From assembly GCA_002492465.1 (NCBI GenBank), contig DKYT01000020.1:204992-227995 (forward strand): a stretch of 23,004 nt of DNA, given 5' to 3'. Positions 22,529 to 23,004 of the stretch are shown here, piece after piece. This DNA comes from Lachnospiraceae bacterium UBA7093 (lineage in GTDB: Bacteria; Bacillota; Clostridia; Lachnospirales; Lachnospiraceae). The translations under genes and the position numbers were made by a program. Each line of letters opens with the position of its first letter. Within the stretch, counting starts at the first letter, position 1. The notes under the pieces were generated by a model. The model was not told the DNA's origin. It searched no databases and saw only the letters and a program-made list of their open reading frames with translations.

Positions 22529-22567
22529 GACCTGTTTTATTGCCCTCTATCGTTTGCGCATTTTGTT

Positions 22568-22987
22568 TTATTGAATTCCAAGCTTTGTACGAGCCTCCGC
22601 CCACTTTGTGTTTAATTCAGCCAGAGCAGCGTCCAGGTCAAAGCCCTCTGTCATCATCTGCGCACCCAGCTTTTTATAATCAAAGGTAGTTTCATTCTGA
22701 ATTGCCGTGAAGTCATCCCCGCCGCCGTCATACATAACCAATGTCATATCCGGACAAAGCTGATCAGCTTCTGCTAAAACAGGATCCTTATCCTTAGGGA
22801 AGTTTGTCATGGAGGATGCGGATGATACATAATTGATATATGCCGGATACCATGCATCAGAGTAGAACCACTCCACAAATGCAACTGCAGCTTCGGGATT
22901 CTTGGAATGCGTGGTTACACCCATAAAAGAATCACCCTGAACGATTACATTATAAGGATCGGATTCCGAATTTCTTGTAGGAAGCAT
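22568..22987 (-). CDS. Extracellular solute-binding protein, C-terminal part (cut by right edge; in-frame stop near edge)
   Basis: The visible 139 residues from MLPTRNSESDPY to the end match the C-terminal lobe of family-1 sugar-binding proteins: the hinge-like MLPTR, then GDSFMGVTTHSKNPEAAVAFVEWFYSDAWYP, and the final helices ALAELNTKWAEARTKLGIQ. The first gene of the galactoside import operon, followed by a hairpin and the permeases. The ATG at 22987 is not a plausible true start, because the protein lacks its signal peptide and N-lobe. Reading further upstream the frame gives ITG and then a TGA at 22999-22997. So either the gene is broken here or the last bases of the window contain an error. 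The presumed ligand is a beta-galactoside, from the LacLM genes. Confidence 0.8.
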   Translation of the reverse strand: MLPTRNSESDPYNVIVQGDSFMGVTTHSKNPEAAVAFVEWFYSDAWYPAYINYVSSASSMTNFPKDKDPVLAEADQLCPDMTLVMYDGGGDDFTAIQNETTFDYKKLGAQMMTEGFDLDAALAELNTKWAEARTKLGIQ

Positions 22988-23004
22988 TCCTGTAATTCAG
23001 AAAT

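Overview
The window looks like the chromosome of a Gram-positive gut-type Clostridia bacterium, most likely a Lachnospiraceae member. Reasons: strong AGGAGG-type ribosome sites, lipobox signal peptides, a BlaI/M56 regulator pair, ATPase-less sugar ABC permease operons, a two-subunit LacLM beta-galactosidase and an anaerobe-type aconitase-family hydratase. The genus is an inference. No rRNA, tRNA, CRISPR array, insertion sequence or phage gene was seen.

Left part (1-3430): the N-terminal part of an AAA/DUF4143-type ATPase runs off the left edge. Divergent from it is an AraC regulator, followed on the + strand by a 79-residue orphan protein, an HD-domain phosphohydrolase and a Nudix hydrolase. 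Directly behind the Nudix gene lies the C-terminal remnant of a HEPN toxin-family gene. A monocistronic aconitase-like hydratase (3431-5719, minus) follows. Its promoter is folded into the terminator of the next operon.

Centre (5769-14201): this is the most interesting region. A minus-strand operon encodes a large lipoprotein (propeller-like region plus solute-binding domain), two MalF/MalG-type permeases and an HlyD/MacA-type adaptor. It has no ATPase and no enzyme. A second minus-strand operon encodes a BlaI-family repressor and a BlaR1-like M56 membrane protease whose outer domain is not a penicillin sensor. Both operons start from nearly identical promoters (TTGACA, 17-bp spacer, TGA-TAGTCT), each carrying the same pair of GACTA-N6-TAGTC operators. 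They therefore appear to form one regulon: protease-relieved repression of an unusual permease-adaptor complex. Between them, a + strand Glu-rich lipoprotein has its own promoter, preceded by direct repeats at exact 11-bp spacing, as for an OmpR/PhoB-type response regulator.

Right part (14260-23004): an AT-rich serine beta-lactamase-like hydrolase, a two-domain polyphosphate:AMP phosphotransferase (PPK2 class II) and an overlapping MNT-HEPN toxin-antitoxin pair. Last comes a galactoside operon read leftward from the right edge: solute-binding protein (C-terminal part only), two permeases, LacL and LacM. This operon would import a beta-galactoside and hydrolyse it in the cytoplasm, using an ATPase encoded elsewhere.
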